A stretch of DNA of 8,818 nt from Nitrospira sp. GTDB taxonomy: Bacteria > UBA9089 > CG2-30-40-21 > SBAY01. How positions within the stretch are numbered: the first letter of the stretch is position 1; the number at the start of each line of letters is the position of its first letter. The position numbers and the translations under genes were made by a program. The notes beneath the pieces were generated by a model. That model saw nothing but the letters and a program-made list of their open reading frames with translations, ran no database searches and was not told the DNA's origin. Shown piece after piece: positions 6,392 to 8,818 of this stretch. The DNA lies in NCBI GenBank assembly GCA_005239945.1, contig SBAY01000202.1, positions 1 through 8,818 on the forward strand. Reading direction: 5' to 3'.

Positions 6392-6490
6392 TACCTTCTG
6401 TCCACGAACAAGAAATATCTTTTGCTAGATTATCTCCTGTGGAATTAATTCTGTTGTTTTAGATTTATCAGGCGAAATTATTTTACTCAT
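6392..6490 (-). pseudogene. Original 5' part of the ORF6N gene, separated by an amber codon
   Basis: Reading from the ATG at 6490 in the same frame as the ORF6N protein gives MSKIISPDKSKTTELIPQEI-I, then TAG (6425-6427), then QKIFLVRGQKV, running directly into MLDSDLAELYG. The segment after the stop is the expected start of an ORF6N domain (usually IRGQKVMLD), and the segment before it looks like a normal linker (LIPQEII). The full-length gene was therefore most likely 5933-6490, with a sense codon at position 22, perhaps CAG, GAG or AAG, now TAG. A good promoter lies just upstream, so the gene has probably not decayed for long. pth in this window ends naturally at TAG, which argues against genome-wide TAG recoding. 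Confidence 0.75.
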
Positions 6491-6497
6491 CCGAATT

Positions 6498-6526
6498 ATT
6501 ATACCACTATTACCTAAACAATGCAA
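6498..6526 (-). promoter_or_regulatory. Strong sigma70-type promoter for the ORF6N-pth direction
   Basis: On the minus strand a -35 box TTGCAT (6526-6521) and a perfect -10 box TATAAT (6503-6498) are 17 nt apart. Only 7 nt (aattcgg) separate the -10 box from the ATG at 6490, so the expected transcription start falls on or next to the A of the start codon. There is no room for a ribosome binding site; the mRNA would be leaderless. Confidence 0.7.
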
Positions 6527-6536
6527 GAAAAATGTA

Positions 6537-6565
6537 TTGACTTATGGCGTTAAATGTGGTATCTT
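6537..6565 (+). promoter_or_regulatory. Sigma70-type promoter for the O-antigen ligase gene
   Basis: A -35 box TTGACT (6537-6542) and a -10 box TATCTT (6560-6565) are 17 nt apart, and the ATG at 6573 begins 7 nt after the -10 box. This is the same geometry as the divergent promoter on the minus strand, so this mRNA may also be leaderless. The TTG that could open the frame at 6537 is then part of the -35 box and not a start codon. Confidence 0.55.
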
Positions 6566-6572
6566 AAAGGTT

Positions 6573-8306
6573 ATGATTAATTTAAATTGGGTGAAGGAAA
6601 GGCTGATTGTTTTTCTTCTGATTCTTTTAATATGTCTTCCCCCTACATTTCTATTAGGGGGATATACATTCGATTCTCTAAGTTTAATTGAAAGTTTAGT
6701 TCTGCTTGCCGGGTTAACCTGGTCCTTGGGAAGGATAAATCTCGTCAAGTCTTCACTTTCCCTACCTGTTTTATTCTACATAATAACCTGTCTGTTATCC
6801 ATAATCAATTCGCATTATTTAAGAGGAAGTTGGGAGGAAATAATTAAATTAGCCTGTAGCGTCCTCTTCTTTCTCATGGCTGGGAATTATCTTTCCTGCC
6901 GACTAAAATTACTTGTGCATACATTTATATTGACTACCTTGCTCATTGTCTCCATTAGTTTAACCCAGTTTTTTATACACCTACCTCAGTCTCTAATCGT
7001 TCGTCTGTCTTACCCATTAGGGAATCCTAATATCTTAGGTGGATTTTTAGCCATAACTATCCCGTTAATGCTCAGAATTCTTTTTGTAAAAACAGTAAAG
7101 TTTAGATTTTTATTGGGTGTTTTACTATTATTTTCTATGGTTACCCTATGGTTTAGTTATTCAAAAGGAGCTACATTAGGGATAATTATAGCTACTTTGT
7201 TTTTATTCTTCATAAATCTATTTTCTATGAAGCGAGGGAAGATACCTATTTTAATTCTGGGCTTATCGATAGGGCTCGTGTTATTTATCATTTATATTAC
7301 TGCTGGAATATGGGAACATTCCTTTTCTCTAAGGGTCTGTATTTGGGAGCATTCCTGGCAGATGTTTTTGGACCATCCCATTTTAGGAATTGGATTAGGG
7401 GCCTATCCAAATGTTTATTTTGATTATAAAGGATCTGAACGGTGGTATTTGCATTCACATAATATCTTTTTTCAACATGCCTGTGAAATGGGAATAATCG
7501 GTTTGGTAAGTTTTGCATGGCTAATAATTGCCCTATTTAAGATTCCTTTAAAAAACACTGCAGATAATTATGAGAAGGCAGTCAAAGAAGGAACGCTTGC
7601 CGGTATGGTTGCATTTTTAACGCAGGCTCAGGGAGATTATTTGTTCTGGATACCTGTATTCTATCTCTATTTCTGGTTAATACTCGGTATCCTGGGTTAT
7701 AAGAAGGAGGCTTGTCTCGTTGTTGAAGGGAAATATAATTTTAATTTTTCCCGGCCGATACCAATACTGATAATCTTATTCTGGGTTTTTTGTGTCCTGA
7801 AACCATGGTTAGCATATATTTCCTTTAATCAAGGGGTAAATCTGGCAGATAGAGGGGAGTGGCCCGAGGCAAAGATAAAATTTGAGGCTGCGGTTTTGCT
7901 TGATTTTGAGCATCCTATCTATCATACCCATCTGGGCACGACTTATACCCGAATTCAGCCACCAGACATTGAAAGTGGAATTAAAGAATATGAAACAGCC
8001 ATACAGGTTGATAACTATAATCGTTCAGCCTATTATAATCTCAGCTGGCTTTATTATCAAAAAGGGGATTTTCTGAAGGCACAAAAAACATTATTAAAGG
8101 CAATTAAGTTTAAAAGAATACCCTATAGCTGTTGCCAGCCGCTGTGGTTGAACAAAAAAGAAGAATTTATTCACCAGGCTCATTCGTTTTATCTAAAAAT
8201 GTCTGAATTAAAGGATAAAAAGAAAAAAAAGACACTTTCCTGGATATTGTATCGCCGTCTGCCTATGTTAGAAGCGAATGTAAAGAAGGTGGAGAATGAA
8301 GGCTGA
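6573..8306 (+). CDS. O-antigen ligase/polymerase (Wzy_C) with C-terminal TPR domain
   Basis: This 577-aa inner-membrane protein belongs to the O-antigen ligase (WaaL)/polymerase (Wzy) group, which joins or polymerises lipid-linked glycans on the periplasmic side. About ten to twelve hydrophobic segments span residues 11-375 and 395-412. Wzy_C-like signatures are YPLGNPNILGGFLAITIP (147-164), YSKGA (196-200), Arg254 in SLRVCIWEHSW, the motif DHPILGIGLGAYPNVY (267-282) and LHSHNIFFQHACEMGIIGL (293-311) with conserved His296. After a last membrane helix, about residues 415-515 form TPR-like helices (FNQGVNLADRGEWPEAKIKFEAA; YYNLSWLYYQKGDFLKAQKTLLKAI), probably periplasmic. The ATG at 6573 is preferred over an upstream TTG at 6537 because the TTG is part of the promoter. 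Ligase versus polymerase, and the actual glycan, cannot be decided; some homologues glycosylate pilins, notable with pilT nearby. Confidence 0.87.
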   Translation: MINLNWVKERLIVFLLILLICLPPTFLLGGYTFDSLSLIESLVLLAGLTWSLGRINLVKSSLSLPVLFYIITCLLSIINSHYLRGSWEEIIKLACSVLFFLMAGNYLSCRLKLLVHTFILTTLLIVSISLTQFFIHLPQSLIVRLSYPLGNPNILGGFLAITIPLMLRILFVKTVKFRFLLGVLLLFSMVTLWFSYSKGATLGIIIATLFLFFINLFSMKRGKIPILILGLSIGLVLFIIYITAGIWEHSFSLRVCIWEHSWQMFLDHPILGIGLGAYPNVYFDYKGSERWYLHSHNIFFQHACEMGIIGLVSFAWLIIALFKIPLKNTADNYEKAVKEGTLAGMVAFLTQAQGDYLFWIPVFYLYFWLILGILGYKKEACLVVEGKYNFNFSRPIPILIILFWVFCVLKPWLAYISFNQGVNLADRGEWPEAKIKFEAAVLLDFEHPIYHTHLGTTYTRIQPPDIESGIKEYETAIQVDNYNRSAYYNLSWLYYQKGDFLKAQKTLLKAIKFKRIPYSCCQPLWLNKKEEFIHQAHSFYLKMSELKDKKKKKTLSWILYRRLPMLEANVKKVENEG

Positions 8307-8616
8307 AGGTAGAGAAGGAACTTTTAAACTGTGCAGATATTTTTCGACCTGGGAAATAGGTTTTAATAAGAGAACAGGACAATATATAATAGCACACAGA
8401 CGACACGGATTAAACGGATTTTCACTAATTTTTTATCCGTGTCCCTCCGTTTTATCCGTCTTAATCCGTGTTCTATTCCAATTTTTGTCTCTATCGATAA
8501 ACCTATTTCACAGGTGGAAAACCTTCAACATCTCTACATCACTAATCTTCATCTTTATCCATAAATTTCTTCCTCATCTCTTTCAAGCCTTATTCCTTTC
8601 CATTTCCCTATCCCAA
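8307..8616. other. Non-coding stretch after the O-antigen ligase gene
   Basis: This gap of about 310 bases holds the inverted-repeat element described at 8341-8521, then about 95 bases of pyrimidine-rich sequence (8522-8616) with no recognisable gene or site. An open frame of 154 codons starting at 8296 crosses the whole region but is made of repeat sequence and then enters the transposase remnant, so it is not counted as a gene. Confidence 0.6.
8341..8521. repeat. MITE-like element with 23-bp terminal inverted repeats
   Basis: The ends 8341-8363 and 8499-8521 are reverse complements at 21 of 23 positions (core acctgggaaataggttt against aaacctatttcacaggt). Between them lies a second palindrome: acacggattaaacgga (8403-8418) against tccgtcttaatccgtgt (8455-8471), with one inserted base. 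Neither has coding capacity. The 181-bp size and terminal repeats suit a miniature transposable element, but no flanking duplication is seen. RNA from it could also fold and end the O-antigen ligase transcript, whose stop codon is 34 nt upstream. Confidence 0.7.
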
Positions 8617-8818
8617 GTTTCGCACTTTTTACAAAAACGGGTTGATGGACACATATTTATCACGATATTAGCGTATCACATATTATATGCCATAGAGAAG
8701 CGATTGCAAAGTAAGAACGGATTATCGAAGTTGGAGCACGCTGAGAGAAGTTTTAAGTAGTCATGTTTATTCTACCACAATTCTTCCCACAAAGAGTGGT
8801 AAGATAATTAATATCAGA
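8617..8818 (+). pseudogene. C-terminal remnant of an IS1634-type transposase, frameshifted and cut by the window edge
   Basis: From 8617 the plus frame reads HFLQKRVDGHIFITILAYHI, then LYAIEKRLQSKNG, the typical C-terminal DDE-domain segment (RV-GHIFI-VLAYH) of IS1634-type (IS4 superfamily) transposases. That frame drifts after about 8715. The next frame continues the family's ending from 8732: WSTLREVLSSHVYSTTILPT, then KSGKIINIR at the window end. A one-base frameshift therefore lies between about 8705 and 8731. Upstream of 8617 no catalytic Asp or other transposase part is recognisable, so only the 3' end of the gene is left. The family call is from memory of conserved motifs, with no alignment run. 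The rest of the element, if any, lies beyond 8818. Confidence 0.75.

Noticed and set aside
5225..8344. Shared 12-13 nt words between gaps (aaaaatatctgc at 5225-5236 and inverted at 8333-8344; ggaaaaccttcaa at 74-86 and 8516-8528)
   Set aside because: Matches of this length are expected by chance in an AT-rich window of this size, and the flanks do not align.
8296..8760. 154-codon plus-strand open frame after the O-antigen ligase gene
   Set aside because: It crosses a palindromic repeat and a pyrimidine-rich stretch. Only its last 48 codons resemble a protein, and those belong to a frameshifted transposase remnant.

Overview
The window reads as ordinary chromosomal DNA of an AT-rich, diderm (Gram-negative-type) bacterium with type IV pili. 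An LptE-like LPS-assembly lipoprotein and an O-antigen ligase/polymerase imply an outer membrane with polysaccharide, and PilT implies retractable pili. The intergenic style (long palindromes built from simple words such as 'ttggatttt' or 'cacagagacac') recalls genomes of uncultured candidate phyla and some cyanobacteria. That impression is from memory and does not support naming a taxon.

Layout. 1-317: a 21-bp inverted repeat enclosing a second palindrome, then a good sigma70-type promoter. 318-3229, plus strand: a DJ-1/PfpI-family lipoprotein, the twitching ATPase PilT, and an isocitrate/isopropylmalate-type dehydrogenase that looks most like isocitrate dehydrogenase. 3269-3390: a very long hairpin between convergent genes. 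6490-3404, minus strand, in transcription order: an ORF6N-domain gene interrupted near its start by an in-frame TAG, then pth, lptE and holA. 6573-8306, plus strand: an O-antigen ligase/polymerase with periplasmic TPRs, divergent from the ORF6N gene. 8307-8818: a MITE-like element with 23-bp terminal inverted repeats, then a frameshifted 3' remnant of an IS1634-type transposase running off the window end.

Genes together. The lptE-holA order matches the classical lptE-holA neighbourhood of proteobacteria. LptE and the O-antigen ligase both serve LPS, at opposite ends of the window and on opposite strands. The ORF6N and O-antigen ligase genes are driven by back-to-back promoters in about 80 bp, and in both the -10 box ends 7 nt before the ATG, which suggests leaderless mRNAs.

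I see no complete defence system, CRISPR array, RNA gene or intact mobile element. The points most worth checking are the TAG in the ORF6N gene, the leaderless divergent promoter pair, the NADP-like cofactor signature in the dehydrogenase, the different palindromic repeat in nearly every intergenic gap, and the transposase remnant at the right edge.
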